From Hasllibacter sp963833115 (GTDB taxonomy: Bacteria > Pseudomonadota > Alphaproteobacteria > Rhodobacterales > Rhodobacteraceae), in the NCBI GenBank assembly GCA_963833115.1, contig CAWHWS010000002.1:1426001-1490000 (forward strand): DNA of 64,000 nucleotides. Reading direction: 5' to 3'. The position numbers and the translations under genes are program-made. Below are positions 25,109 to 33,914 of the stretch, one piece after another. A model generated the notes under the pieces. The model did no database searches and was not told the DNA's origin. It was given only the letters and a program-made list of their open reading frames with translations. Each line of letters opens with the position of its first letter. The first letter of the stretch is position 1.

Positions 25109-25771
25109 TCAGGTAGCCCCGGCGGGCGCGGCGGCCAGCGCCCTGAGGAAGCCGGCAAGGTCGCCCGTGGCATGGTCCGCGTCCCCGCCGGGGCGGGCGC
25201 CGGCGCCGACGAGCACCGTGCGCATGCCCCACATCCGCGGCACCGCGAGGTTGCGCGGCGCGTCCTCGAACATCGCGGCGCGGGCGGGATCGAACCCGTC
25301 CGCCGCGCGGATCGCCTCAAAGGCCGCGAGGGCCGGCTTGGAGACCATGCCTGCGTCGTCGACCCCGTAGAGCGCGTCGAACGCATGGCCGATCCCGAGG
25401 GCGGCGACCACCTCCGCCGCGTAGTGCCGCGGCCCGTTGGTGAAGACGATGCGCCGCCCCGGGAGCGCCGCGATCGCGCGGCCCAGGGCGGGGTCCGGCG
25501 CCAGGACCGACAGGTCGAGCCGGTGCACCTCCTCGAGATAGCGCATCGGCTCGACGCCATGGGCGCGCACCAGCCCTTCGAGGAGCGTGCCGTGCGCGTC
25601 GCTGTAGGTCTCCCGCAGGTGGTCCGCCTCGGCGGCGTCCACCCCGAGCTCGGCCATGAGGTAGCGCGACATCAGGGGGCGCATCTGGCCGAAGAGGTCG
25701 GCCTCCGGCGGGTAGAGCGTCCGGTCGAGGTCGAAGACCCAGGTGTCCACATGGGCGAAGTCGGGATGCAT
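25109..25771 (-). CDS. HAD-family hydrolase, pyrimidine 5'-nucleotidase type
   Basis: A 220-residue phosphatase of the haloacid dehalogenase superfamily. Motif I is TWVFDLDRTLYPPEADLF (nucleophile Asp about residue 14). Motif II is RRIVFTNGPRHYAAEV, motif III the Lys in VSKPALAAFEAI, and motif IV AAMFEDAPRNLAVPRMWG. This set with LYPP matches the Sdt1/pyrimidine 5'-nucleotidase subgroup found in alphaproteobacteria. The likely role is nucleotide salvage or housekeeping. It is transcribed ahead of the UbiH-like gene and 32 nt downstream of the membrane glycosyltransferase. Confidence 0.88.
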   Translation of the reverse strand: MHPDFAHVDTWVFDLDRTLYPPEADLFGQMRPLMSRYLMAELGVDAAEADHLRETYSDAHGTLLEGLVRAHGVEPMRYLEEVHRLDLSVLAPDPALGRAIAALPGRRIVFTNGPRHYAAEVVAALGIGHAFDALYGVDDAGMVSKPALAAFEAIRAADGFDPARAAMFEDAPRNLAVPRMWGMRTVLVGAGARPGGDADHATGDLAGFLRALAAAPAGAT

Positions 25772-25803
25772 GGGGCGCGCGTAACCGCCGCGCGGGCGGG
25801 GCG

Positions 25804-27447
25804 CTAGTGCGCGGTCTTGTCCCAGTAGAACGGCGCCACCGCGATCTCGATCAGGGCCTTCCACGCCGCGAACGTCGCCAGGGGGAAGTAGAGCAGCATC
25901 GTCGGCACCAGGACCGCGTGGCGCATGATGCCGGCGCGCTTGGCGCCCAGGACGGCGACCGTCCAGTTCACCGCCTCCGAGAGCAGGAGGAGGCCCGCCA
26001 GCGTCCAGGCCAGGGCCGAGGCCCCCGTGCCCGCCGGCAGGCCGAGCCAGTAGAGCCAGAGCGCGGGCGCGAGCGCGAATTGCACGAGCGTGCCCAGCAG
26101 GATCACCTGCACCCCCGCCGCGCCCCACGGCCCGAGGTCGCGGACGAGGCGCAGGGGCCGGCGGGTGTGCACCATCCAGGTGATCGCGTAGCCCTTGAGC
26201 CAGCGCGAGCGCTGCCGGATCCAGGCCAGGGGCCGGGTGTTCGGCTCCTCCACCGTGACCGTGTCGATCAGGGCCGTCCGGTAGCCGTGCCGCGCCAGGC
26301 GGATGCCGAGATCCGCGTCCTCCGTGACGTTGTGCGCGTCCCAGCCGCCGACGGCCTCCAGCGGGCCCCGGCGCAGGAAGAGGGTCGTCCCGCCCAGCGG
26401 GATCGGAAGGCCGAGCGCCTCCAGCCCCGGCAGGACGATGCGGAACCAGCCCGCGTATTCGAGCGCGAAGCAGCGCGCGAGCCAGCCGTGCCCGCGCGTG
26501 GCGAAGGCGAGGCGGCCCTGGAGGCAGGCGACCTCCGGCGGCGCCGCGGCGAACTCGGCCGCCACGCGCAGGAGCTGGTCCGGGGCCGGCGCGTCCTCGG
26601 CGTCCCACACCCCGACGATCCGGCCGCGGCAGCCGTCGAGCGCGTAGTTGAGCGCGCGCGGCTTGGTGCGGATCGGCCCGTCCGGGACCGGCACCACCGT
26701 GACCCAGGGCGGCAGGGTCGCGGCCGCGAGCGCGTCGCGCGTGGTGGCGTCCTCCGCCTCGGTGACCAGGCGCAGATCCAGGAGCGCGCGCGGATACTCC
26801 ACCCGGCCCAGGCGCACGAGGAGCCGCTCGGCGATCGCGGCCTCGCGGTAGAGGGGCACCATGACCGAGATCGTCGGCAGGGCGTCCGGCACCGGGGCAT
26901 GGGGCGGGCGGCGCCAACCGCTCGAGAAGAGCGCCGCGGCGCGCAGGACCGTCCCGGCGAGGACGAAGAGCGCGGCGACGACGGAGGCCGCGGCGAGGAC
27001 GGCCATGGGCGCCAGCGCGAGGGCGGCCGCGAAGGCGCCGAGCGCGGCGGCGGCGCCCGCGCCCCAGCCGCGCGCGCCGAGCCAGCGGCAGCTCTGCGCC
27101 GCGGGCGTGCGCATGGCCGCGGCCTCCGCCTGCCGGGGGGCGAGCCGGAGGAGCGCGCGGGCGACGTCGTCCGGGGCGGCGAGGACGAAGCGCGCGCCGC
27201 CCGCCGAGCCGCCGCCCGCCGCCTCCCAGGCGGCCGCGAGCGCGGGCAGGGCCTCGGGCCGCGTCCCGGCGAAGACGACGCCGCCGCCGACGCGCCGCCA
27301 CGGCACCGCGTCCGACGCGAGGAGGACGCCCGGCGGCATCCTGTCGATGAGGCGCGCGTCGGGCGGGCGGGCGACGAGGTCGGCGAGGCCGGCGGCCGGC
27401 CGCGCGCGGACCGCCCCCTCCGCCCGCGCATCGCCGCGCCAATCCAT
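25804..27447 (-). CDS. Membrane family 2 glycosyltransferase
   Basis: A 547-residue inner-membrane processive-type GT2 enzyme. After a small N-terminal cytoplasmic region there are two helices (about 117-160), then the GT-A domain: TISVMVPLYREAAIAERLL, the first acidic site VTEAEDATTR, the DXD-like VGVWDAEDAPAPDQL, the TED motif in NVTEDADLGIRLARHG, and the QxxRW motif in IRQRSRWLKGYAITW. Four or so C-terminal helices follow. The N-terminal part (ARPPDARLIDRMPPGVLLAS) recalls the MshEN-like extension found in NfrB-type transferases. It likely makes an exopolysaccharide. ATG 27447 was chosen for its gggagg RBS. Confidence 0.85.
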   Translation of the reverse strand: MDWRGDARAEGAVRARPAAGLADLVARPPDARLIDRMPPGVLLASDAVPWRRVGGGVVFAGTRPEALPALAAAWEAAGGGSAGGARFVLAAPDDVARALLRLAPRQAEAAAMRTPAAQSCRWLGARGWGAGAAAALGAFAAALALAPMAVLAAASVVAALFVLAGTVLRAAALFSSGWRRPPHAPVPDALPTISVMVPLYREAAIAERLLVRLGRVEYPRALLDLRLVTEAEDATTRDALAAATLPPWVTVVPVPDGPIRTKPRALNYALDGCRGRIVGVWDAEDAPAPDQLLRVAAEFAAAPPEVACLQGRLAFATRGHGWLARCFALEYAGWFRIVLPGLEALGLPIPLGGTTLFLRRGPLEAVGGWDAHNVTEDADLGIRLARHGYRTALIDTVTVEEPNTRPLAWIRQRSRWLKGYAITWMVHTRRPLRLVRDLGPWGAAGVQVILLGTLVQFALAPALWLYWLGLPAGTGASALAWTLAGLLLLSEAVNWTVAVLGAKRAGIMRHAVLVPTMLLYFPLATFAAWKALIEIAVAPFYWDKTAH

Positions 27448-27505
27448 CGCGTGCCTCCCGCGCCGGGGGGTCCCGGCCCGGCGGCGGATCATCGGCCGCG
27501 CGTGG

Positions 27506-28672
27506 TTAAGGGCCGGTTAATGCGCCCTCACGCCCGGCGCGCGCGTCCATCGCGGCGGCGAAGCGCCGGAAGTGGTGGCCGGCATCGTGCGGGCCCGGGC
27601 TGGCCTCGGGGTGGTGCTGGACGGAGAACACCGGCCGGCCCTCGAGCCGCAGGCCGCAATTGGACCCGTCGAACAGGCTGACATGCGTCTCGCGGACCCC
27701 GGCGGGCAGGCTCTGGCCGTCCACGGCGAAGCCATGGTTCATCGACGCGATCTCCACGCGCCCGGTCTCGCGGTCCTGGACGGGGTGGTTCGCGCCGTGA
27801 TGGCCGTGGTTCATCTTCACCGTGCGCGCGCCGAGGGCGAGGCCGAGCATCTGATGCCCGAGGCAGATGCCGAAGACCGGCAGCCCCGCCTCCACCGCGC
27901 CGCGGATCGCGGGGACGGCATAGGCGCCCGTCGCCGCCGGATCGCCCGGCCCGTTGGAGAGGAACACCCCCTCGGGGTCGTGGGACAGGATGTCGGCGGC
28001 GGTGGCGGTCGCGGGCAGGACGGTGACGTCGCAGCCGGCGCTCGCGAGGCTGCGCAGGATGTTGCGCTTGGCGCCGTAGTCGACCGCGACCACCCGCCGC
28101 CCCGGCCCCGCGCGGCGCCCGTGCCCGTCCGGCCAGGCCCAGACCGTCTCGTCCCAGCGGTAGGGCTCGGGGGTGGAGACGCCGCGCGCGAGGTCGGTGC
28201 CCTCGAGCCCGTTCCACCCGCGCGCCCGCGCGACCAGCGCCTCGATGTCGAAGAGTCCCTCCGGATCGTGGACCAGCGCGACGTGCGGCGCCCCCTGCTG
28301 GCGGATCGCGCGGGTGAGGGCGCGGGTGTCGACGCCGCCCATCCCGATGCGCCCCCGCGCGGCCAGCCATTGGGGCAGTCCGCCCGCGGCGCGCCAGTTG
28401 GAGGGCTCGGTCGGGTCCCAGCGCACGACCATGCCGGCGGCGACGGGATCGGCGGTCTCGTCGTCCTCCGGGGTGATCCCGGTGTTGCCGATGTGCGGGA
28501 AGGTGAAGGTGACGACCTGCCCGGCATAGGAGGGGTCGGTCATGATCTCCTGATAGCCGGTCATCGAGGTGTTGAAGCACAGCTCGGCCAGCGCCTCCCC
28601 GGTCGCGCCGAAGCCGCGGCCGTGGAACACGGTCCCGTCGGCGAGGGCGAGGCAGGCGGTCGGGCGGGGCAT
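27506..28672 (-). CDS. carA: Carbamoyl-phosphate synthase small subunit
   Basis: A 388-residue glutaminase subunit that feeds ammonia to CarB for carbamoyl phosphate (arginine and pyrimidine synthesis). The N-terminal small-subunit domain (ALADGTVFHGRGFGATGEALAELCFNTSMTGYQEI region) precedes a class I glutamine amidotransferase. That domain shows VFLSNGPGDP, the nucleophile elbow FGICLGHQMLGLALG (Cys about residue 266) and the His-Glu of VQHHPEASPGPHD. Length is normal. It is divergent from yqeY, as in many alphaproteobacteria. carB is not in the window. Confidence 0.98.
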   Translation of the reverse strand: MPRPTACLALADGTVFHGRGFGATGEALAELCFNTSMTGYQEIMTDPSYAGQVVTFTFPHIGNTGITPEDDETADPVAAGMVVRWDPTEPSNWRAAGGLPQWLAARGRIGMGGVDTRALTRAIRQQGAPHVALVHDPEGLFDIEALVARARGWNGLEGTDLARGVSTPEPYRWDETVWAWPDGHGRRAGPGRRVVAVDYGAKRNILRSLASAGCDVTVLPATATAADILSHDPEGVFLSNGPGDPAATGAYAVPAIRGAVEAGLPVFGICLGHQMLGLALGARTVKMNHGHHGANHPVQDRETGRVEIASMNHGFAVDGQSLPAGVRETHVSLFDGSNCGLRLEGRPVFSVQHHPEASPGPHDAGHHFRRFAAAMDARAGREGALTGP

Positions 28673-28802
28673 GGCGCGTCTCCGGGGCGGTGGGCTGCTC
28701 GCGGCTAGGCCGGGCGCCGCGCCCGGTCAAGCGCCGCCCTTGCGCCGGGCGGACCTGCCGCCTATCTCGCGCGCCTCTTCAACGGCCGGAGCGAGGCGCG
28801 GC

Positions 28803-29279
28803 ATGACCACCGGATTGCGGGCCAGGATCGGCACCTCCCTCAAGGAGGCGATGCGCGCCAAGGACGCGGTGCGCCTCGGCACGCTGCGCCTGGTGAACGC
28901 GGCCATCAAGGACCGGGAGATCGCGCTGCGCGGCACCGACGGGGCGGGCGAGGTCGGCGATGCCGAGGTGCTCGAGATCCTGGCCAAGATGGTCAAGCAG
29001 CGGCGCGAGAGCGTGCGCGCCTACGAGGAGGCCGGCCGCCTCGAGCTCGCCCAGGCCGAGGAGGACGAGATCGGCGTGATCGAGGGGTTCCTGCCCCGGC
29101 AGCTCACCCAGGAGGAGGCCGCCCGCGCCATCGACGCCGCCGTCGAGGAGACCGGCGCCGCCTCGATCCGGGACATGGGGCGCGTGATGGGCGCGCTCAA
29201 GGCGCGCTATGCCGGCCGGATGGATTTCGGCGCCGCCGGCCCGCGGGTGAAGGAGCGCCTGAGCGCCCCCTCGCCCTGA
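28803..29279 (+). CDS. GatB/YqeY domain protein
   Basis: A 158-residue cytoplasmic protein of the YqeY family, which resembles the tail domain of GatB. It starts TTGLRARIGTSLKEAMRAKDAVRLGTLRLVNAAIKDREI, highly typical, and continues with ILAKMVKQRRESVRAYEEAGR and EIGVIEGFLPRQLT. It has been linked to tRNA-dependent amidation or tRNA binding, but the function is not firmly shown. ATG 28803 gives the canonical start. Located divergently to carA with about 130 bp between. Confidence 0.95.
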   Translation: MTTGLRARIGTSLKEAMRAKDAVRLGTLRLVNAAIKDREIALRGTDGAGEVGDAEVLEILAKMVKQRRESVRAYEEAGRLELAQAEEDEIGVIEGFLPRQLTQEEAARAIDAAVEETGAASIRDMGRVMGALKARYAGRMDFGAAGPRVKERLSAPSP

Positions 29280-29296
29280 GGGCCGAGGCCCCGGAC

Positions 29297-30247
29297 CTAG
29301 TTCGAGAGGGCCGGGTTCGTCAGCATCTCGACCGAGAACACGCCCGCCGCGCCCGGCGTCGCGGTGACGCGCACGGCGTGCATGTCGGCCGCTCCGGGCA
29401 CCTCGACGGCCATCAGGTTCGGCGCGCCGGCCGGGAAGGGACGCGATTGCCGGAAGCGGTGGCTGTCGCCGTAGACGAGGAGGACCGGCCCGTCGAAGGC
29501 GGCCGCCTCCCGGACGAGGGCCGGGCCGAACGCGGCGAAGCCCGAATGGCGCAGCCAGTCCTCCGGCGCCCAGGAGGGGCCGAAGTCGAACTCGAACATG
29601 TCGGCGTGGATCGCGACGACCACCGCCTCGGACCCCGCCTCCCGCGCGGCCGCGAAACCCTCCGACAGCCAGGCGACGTTGGCCGCGTCGCGGTCCATGA
29701 ACTCCCGGACGGCGGCCATGTCGCGGATCTCGAAGTTGTTGTTCGAGCCGACGACATGCGCCGCCACGACGGTCACCCCGCCCATCGTGTGGATCACGTT
29801 CTCCGGGTAGCCGGCCGCGCCCTGATGGGTCAGGGCCACGGGCGCCTGGCCGAAGCTCGTCTCCGGCGCGTCGAAATAGGTCCGGCGGATGTGGTCCAGG
29901 CGCTCGATCGGGTCGAACCCGCCGGCGGCGTCGCGGTGGCAGTCGGTCCATTCGTTGTCGCCCGGGGTGTAGATCACGGGCGCGGCGAAGCTCTGCAGGA
30001 AGGCGAGCTGGTCGCCGAGCATCTCGTCGCTGCACTGCGTGCCGCCGGACTTGGTGTCGCCGACATGGATCACGAGGTCCGGCTCCGCCGCGTCGATCGT
30101 GTCGATCAGGGTCCGGAACGGGGCGTAGACCTCGGCCGGCTCGCCATAGGGCGCATCCCCCAGGACGACGATCTCCAGCGGCTGCGCGGTGGCCGCGCCC
30201 GCGGCGAGCAGGGCGGCGAGCCCGGTGGCGGCGATACGGATGGTCAT
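29297..30247 (-). CDS. Exported metallophosphoesterase-like protein
   Basis: A 316-residue protein with a signal peptide (MTIRIAATGLAALLAAGAATAQ). The mature part has calcineurin-like phosphoesterase motifs in order: VVLGDAPYG (a DxP variation of DxH), VIHVGDTKSGG, YTPGDNEWTDC (GDNE for GNHD), HAD in VVVAIHADMFEF and YGDSHRFR. Such proteins are periplasmic phosphohydrolases. The first motif has Pro where His is usual, so the metal site may be atypical. The physiological substrate is unknown. It stands alone, with 119 bp of non-coding sequence upstream. Confidence 0.78.
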   Translation of the reverse strand: MTIRIAATGLAALLAAGAATAQPLEIVVLGDAPYGEPAEVYAPFRTLIDTIDAAEPDLVIHVGDTKSGGTQCSDEMLGDQLAFLQSFAAPVIYTPGDNEWTDCHRDAAGGFDPIERLDHIRRTYFDAPETSFGQAPVALTHQGAAGYPENVIHTMGGVTVVAAHVVGSNNNFEIRDMAAVREFMDRDAANVAWLSEGFAAAREAGSEAVVVAIHADMFEFDFGPSWAPEDWLRHSGFAAFGPALVREAAAFDGPVLLVYGDSHRFRQSRPFPAGAPNLMAVEVPGAADMHAVRVTATPGAAGVFSVEMLTNPALSN

Positions 30248-30366
30248 GGTCGGATCCCTCTGGTCGGTGCGTGCCGGAACCGGGTGCCCGCCGCGCGTTG
30301 CGGGGGCGTGAGGATCGCGTGTCGCCCGGGTGACGATGGGCGCGTTCGGCGGCATGGCGCCGAGGC

Positions 30367-30885
30367 TCAAGCGTTGCGCACGTCGTCCAGGGCCGATTCG
30401 AGGACCGGGTGCAGGGCGGCGCGCTCCTCGGCGGAGAGGAAGGCGCCGATCTCCACCTCGCGCGGGCCGCCTTGCAGGGTGATGTAGTTCTCGACCGGCC
30501 CGCCGGAGGGGTGCAGCCGCGCGCGCACCCAGTAGGGGTTCGCCTCCCAGTCGCGGCGGGTGCCGTCGGGATCGCGGCGGTCCAGGCGCACGCGGCCGGG
30601 GGCGAGGCGCAGCTCCTCGACGATGTCGCCCGAGCGGTAACTCCGGCGCAGCAGGACCCACAGCAGGACGAAGGCCAGCGCCTCGAAGGGCAGGAGCCCC
30701 CAGACGACGGGGGTGCCCAGCAGCGCCAGGGTCGGGAGCGCGATGAGGGCGGCCGTCCCGCCCATGAACCAGGCGAACCCCTTATGCGGCAGCGAGCGGT
30801 AGGGCCAGAGCGACAGGACCCGGACGCGGCGCAGGGCCCCGCCATCGTCCGGGGCCCCGCTCTCGTTCGTCCATTCGGTCGGCAT
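30367..30885 (-). CDS. DUF2244 integral membrane protein
   Basis: A 172-residue protein with two adjacent membrane helices (GFAWFMGGTAALIALPTLALL and VVWGLLPFEALAFVLLWVLL, about residues 36-77) followed by a soluble domain (VEELRLAPGRVRLDRRDPDG ... GGPREVEIGAFLSAEERAALHPVLESAL). This matches the DUF2244 family, common in alphaproteobacteria and of unknown function. It begins 2 nt after the ctaD stop, so it is translated from the ctaD transcript; a link to oxidase assembly is only inferred from that. Confidence 0.85.
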   Translation of the reverse strand: MPTEWTNESGAPDDGGALRRVRVLSLWPYRSLPHKGFAWFMGGTAALIALPTLALLGTPVVWGLLPFEALAFVLLWVLLRRSYRSGDIVEELRLAPGRVRLDRRDPDGTRRDWEANPYWVRARLHPSGGPVENYITLQGGPREVEIGAFLSAEERAALHPVLESALDDVRNA

Positions 30886-30887
30886 CG

Positions 30888-32615
30888 CTACTCGGCGGGC
30901 GTCGACCGGCCCAGGTTGTGGCCGTCGTTCTCGGCCCGGGAATGGGCGTGCGACCGGTCCCACATCTCCCGGGTGGGGAGCGTCTCGAAGGTGTGCTCCG
31001 GCGGCGGGGAGGGCAGGGTCCACTCGAGCGTGTCGGCGTGCTCGTTCCAGTAGTTGTTCTCCGTCACGCGGCGGCCCCAGATCAGCGTGTAGGCGATGAT
31101 GCCGATGAAGAAGACGAACGACGCGAAGCTCAGGAACGCGCCCCAGGAGGAGACGTAGTTCCAGGTGGCGAACGCCTCGGGGTAGTCGATGTAGCGCCGG
31201 GGCATGCCCTGCCGCCCGAGGAAGTGCTGCGGGAAGAAGGTCATGTTGGCGCCGATGAAGAAGGTCCAGAAGTGCACCTTCCCGGCCCATTCGGGGTACT
31301 GACGGCCCGACATCTTGCCGATGTAGAAGTAGATGCCGGCGAAGATGGTGAAGACGGCGCCGAGCGACATCACGTAGTGGAAGTGGGCCACGACGTAGTA
31401 GGTGTCGTGATAGGCGCGGTCGATGCCGGCCTGCGACAGGACGATGCCGGTGACGCCGCCGACGGTGAAGAGGAAGAGGAACCCGAACGCCCAGAGCATC
31501 GGCGTCTTGAACTCCACCGAGCCGCCCCACATCGTCGCGATCCAGGAGAAGATCTTGATGCCCGTGGGCACCGCGATCACCATCGTCGCCAGCATGAAGT
31601 AGCTCTGCTGCGTCAGGGACATGCCCACCGTGTACATGTGGTGCGCCCAGACGACGAACCCGAGCACCCCGATCGCGATCAGCGCCCAGACCATCGGCAG
31701 GTAGCCGAAGATCGGCTTGCGGGAGAACGTGGCTATGATGTGGGAGATCAGGCCGAAGCCCGGCAGGATGACGATGTAGACCTCGGGATGCCCGAAGAAC
31801 CACAGGATGTGCTGGTAGAGGACCGGATCGCCCCCGCCGGCCGGGTCGAAGAAGGTGGTTCCGAAGTTGCGGTCGGTCAGGAGCATGGTGATCGCGCCCG
31901 CGAGGACCGGCAGCGCCAGCAGGATCAGCCAGGCGGTCACGAAGATCGACCAGGAGAACAGCGGCACCTTGAAGAGGCCCATGCCCGGGGCGCGCATGTT
32001 CAGGAACGTCGTGATGATGTTGATCGCCCCCAGGATCGAGGACGCGCCCGAGACGTGCACCGCGAAGATCGCGAGGTCGGTCGAGTAGCCCCCTTCGGTC
32101 GTGGAGAGTGGCGGGTAGAGCACCCAGCCGATGCCCGAGCCCGACTGCCCGTTGCCGCCGGGCGCGAAGACCGAGGCGACCGCGAGCGAGGTGCCCGCGA
32201 CGAAGAGCCAGTAGGAGAGGTTGTTGAGCCGCGGGAACGCCATGTCCGGCGCGCCGATCTGCAGCGGCATGAAGTAGTTGCCGAAGCCGCCGAACAGCGC
32301 CGGGATCACCACGAAGAACATCATCAGGATGCCGTGCGCGGTGATCAGCACGTTCCACAGGTGGCCGTTGGGCGAGCAGACGTCGTCCGCGCCGGCGGGG
32401 AGGATGCGCGCCCCTTCGAGGCACATGTACTGCACCCCGGGCTCCATCAGCTCCATCCGCATGTAGACCGTGAAGGCCACCGAGATGAAGCCGACGATGC
32501 CGGCGGTGAAGAGGTAGAGGATGCCGATGTCCTTGTGGTTCGTCGACATGAACCAGCGGGTGAAGAAGCCCCTCTGGTCCTCGTGCTCGTGTCCGTGGAT
32601 CGCGGCGTCGGCCAT
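30888..32615 (-). CDS. ctaD: Cytochrome c oxidase subunit I (aa3 type)
   Basis: A 575-residue haem-copper oxidase core subunit with about 12 membrane helices, the catalytic site of the terminal aa3 oxidase. The D-channel Asp lies in IGAPDMAFPRLNN. The E278-equivalent and CuB His-Tyr pair lie in WFFGHPEVYIVILPGFG. CuB histidines are in WAHHMYTVG and the K-channel Lys in IAVPTGIKIFSWIATMWGG. Haem ligands are in TAHGILMMFF and VVAHFHYVMSLG. This is the A1-type set seen in Paracoccus. RBS aaggag lies before the ATG. Subunits II and III are not adjacent; DUF2244 follows. Confidence 0.98.
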   Translation of the reverse strand: MADAAIHGHEHEDQRGFFTRWFMSTNHKDIGILYLFTAGIVGFISVAFTVYMRMELMEPGVQYMCLEGARILPAGADDVCSPNGHLWNVLITAHGILMMFFVVIPALFGGFGNYFMPLQIGAPDMAFPRLNNLSYWLFVAGTSLAVASVFAPGGNGQSGSGIGWVLYPPLSTTEGGYSTDLAIFAVHVSGASSILGAINIITTFLNMRAPGMGLFKVPLFSWSIFVTAWLILLALPVLAGAITMLLTDRNFGTTFFDPAGGGDPVLYQHILWFFGHPEVYIVILPGFGLISHIIATFSRKPIFGYLPMVWALIAIGVLGFVVWAHHMYTVGMSLTQQSYFMLATMVIAVPTGIKIFSWIATMWGGSVEFKTPMLWAFGFLFLFTVGGVTGIVLSQAGIDRAYHDTYYVVAHFHYVMSLGAVFTIFAGIYFYIGKMSGRQYPEWAGKVHFWTFFIGANMTFFPQHFLGRQGMPRRYIDYPEAFATWNYVSSWGAFLSFASFVFFIGIIAYTLIWGRRVTENNYWNEHADTLEWTLPSPPPEHTFETLPTREMWDRSHAHSRAENDGHNLGRSTPAE

Positions 32616-32831
32616 GTCACGGCTCCTTCGTCGTTGCCCTGTCGGCCGGCGGTCCGGCGCTCGGGGATGTCCTATTCGCGCCCGGGGCCGCCCGCAATGC
32701 GCTCCCCGGTCGCGGGTCAGATGACGCCCCGTCGCGGCCGGTCAAGCCCCCGGGGGCGCGGCCGGGCGCCCCGGTCCCGCTCCGGGATGCGCGCGAGGCC
32801 GGGGAGCGCGCTCCAGGCGGACGGGCCCGCG

Positions 32832-33479
32832 TCAGGTCCGAATGGCGTAGGGGGAGGTCCGCCGCAGCGCGTCGTCGAGGTCGTCCATCGTGGCCGGGAG
32901 GCCGAGGCCTATGAGCGACGTCACCCCGTGGCCGGTGATCCCGCAGGGCACGATGCCGTCGTAATGGGCGAGATCGGGCTCGACGTTGATCGACAGGCCG
33001 TGGAACGCAACCCATTTGCGCACCCGCACGCCGATGGCGGCGATCTTGTCCTCGCGCGGGGTGCCGTCCGGCAGGGGGGCGAGGTCCGGCCGTTCGATCC
33101 AGACGCCGACGCGGCCGGGGCGGGTCCGGCCGCGCAGGCCGAACTCGGCGAGCGCGGCGACGGTCCACGCCTCCAGGGTGCGGACATGGGCGCGCACGTC
33201 GCGCTCGCGGGCCGCGAGGTCGACCATCGCGTAGACGACGCGCTGGCCCGGGCCGTGATAGGTGTACTGCCCGCCCCGCCGCGCGACGTGCACGGGCAGG
33301 CCGCGCGCGTTGGTGAGGTCCTCGGGCCGGGCGGAGGTGCCGGCGGTGTAGAGGGCGGGGTGCTCGAGCAGCCACAGCGCCTCGCCCTGGGTGCCGTCGC
33401 GGATGGCGGCGACGCGGGCGTCCATGACCTCGAGCGCGTGGGCATAGGCGACCGGCGCGCGGCTGACGATCCATTCCAC
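32832..33479 (-). CDS. lipB: Octanoyl-[ACP]:protein octanoyltransferase
   Basis: A 215-residue enzyme that moves octanoyl from acyl carrier protein to E2 and GcvH lipoyl domains, the first step of lipoate synthesis. Signatures: RRGGQYTYHGPGQRVVYAMVDL (about residues 68-89), the catalytic Lys in DKIAAIGVRVRKWVAFHGLSIN, and the catalytic Cys in GIVPCGITGHGVTSL (about 176). Length is typical. The upstream region toward tRNA-Leu contains a 16-bp palindrome. About 216 bp separate it from ctaD. Confidence 0.96.
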   Translation of the reverse strand: MEWIVSRAPVAYAHALEVMDARVAAIRDGTQGEALWLLEHPALYTAGTSARPEDLTNARGLPVHVARRGGQYTYHGPGQRVVYAMVDLAARERDVRAHVRTLEAWTVAALAEFGLRGRTRPGRVGVWIERPDLAPLPDGTPREDKIAAIGVRVRKWVAFHGLSINVEPDLAHYDGIVPCGITGHGVTSLIGLGLPATMDDLDDALRRTSPYAIRT

Positions 33480-33549
33480 GGGCGGCTCCCTTCGGCGGCG
33501 GGCCTACCCGGCGGGGCCGCCGGCCGCCAGACGCCCGGCGGCACGGGAC

Positions 33550-33565
33550 GTTTCGCGCGCGAAAC
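33550..33565. promoter_or_regulatory. Perfect 16-bp palindrome upstream of lipB
   Basis: GTTTCGCGCGCGAAAC is a perfect inverted repeat 71 nt upstream of the lipB start, and 78 nt before tRNA-Leu. It resembles a dimeric regulator site. It differs from ParB parS (GTTTC-ACGT-GAAAC) by a six- rather than four-base centre. The binding protein is unknown. Confidence 0.4.
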
Positions 33566-33643
33566 ATAGGGCGCACCGGGGTGGAATACGGCTTCACATC
33601 CCTGCTCCGCTTCGCTAGGGACCGCGCGTCCGGACCGGGCGAT

Positions 33644-33730
33644 GCGGTCGTGGCGGAATTGGTAGACGCGCAGCGTTGAGGTCGCTGTGGGGTAACACCC
33701 GTGGAAGTTCGAGTCTTCTCGACCGCACCA
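33644..33730 (+). tRNA. tRNA-Leu (anticodon GAG)
   Basis: An 87-nt class II tRNA. Acceptor GCGGTCG pairs with CGACCGC, followed by discriminator A and an encoded CCA. The D arm contains TGGCGGAATTGGTAGACGCG. The anticodon stem CAGCG/CGCTG encloses the loop TTGAGGT (anticodon GAG). The long variable arm TGGGGTAACACCCG and the T arm GAAGTTCGAGTCTTC are present. It reads CUC/CUU leucine codons. Confidence 0.97.
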
Positions 33731-33768
33731 AGCCCGATGTCCGGACCGTGATCTGTGCGCCGATGCCG

Positions 33769-33812
33769 ATGCACGATCCATGCACATGCCATGCACGGAG
33801 GATGCGCATGGC
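33769..33812. repeat. Four 11-bp iteron-like direct repeats
   Basis: ATGCACGATCC, ATGCACATGCC, ATGCACGGAGG and ATGCGCATGGC follow head to tail, starting 39 nt after tRNA-Leu. The constant core is ATGCAC, or ATGCGC in the last unit. The 11-bp period places each core on the same helix face. The rest of the 33731-33914 interval holds nothing recognisable. Confidence 0.6.
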
Positions 33813-33914
33813 GTGCGCAGGGGTCGTCTCCCGTCCCCTTCGCGCCGCGTCGCGCCCCGTGGCCGCGGCTTGGGGACGCTCCGGCGCCGGGTCGACGGCG
33901 CCCCCGTCACGCGG

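Noticed and set aside
22664..25807. Very long plus-strand open frame (about 1047 codons) across the aminotransferase, UbiH-like and HAD genes
   Set aside because: GC-rich DNA has few stops in shadow frames. The Arg/Gly/Pro-rich translation matches no family and lies over well-supported genes, so it is an artefact.
33550..33565. parS site for ParB
   Set aside because: The centre is six bases (GCGCGC) instead of the four of GTTTC-ACGT-GAAAC, so the half-sites are 2 bp too far apart. No parA or parB is in the window.
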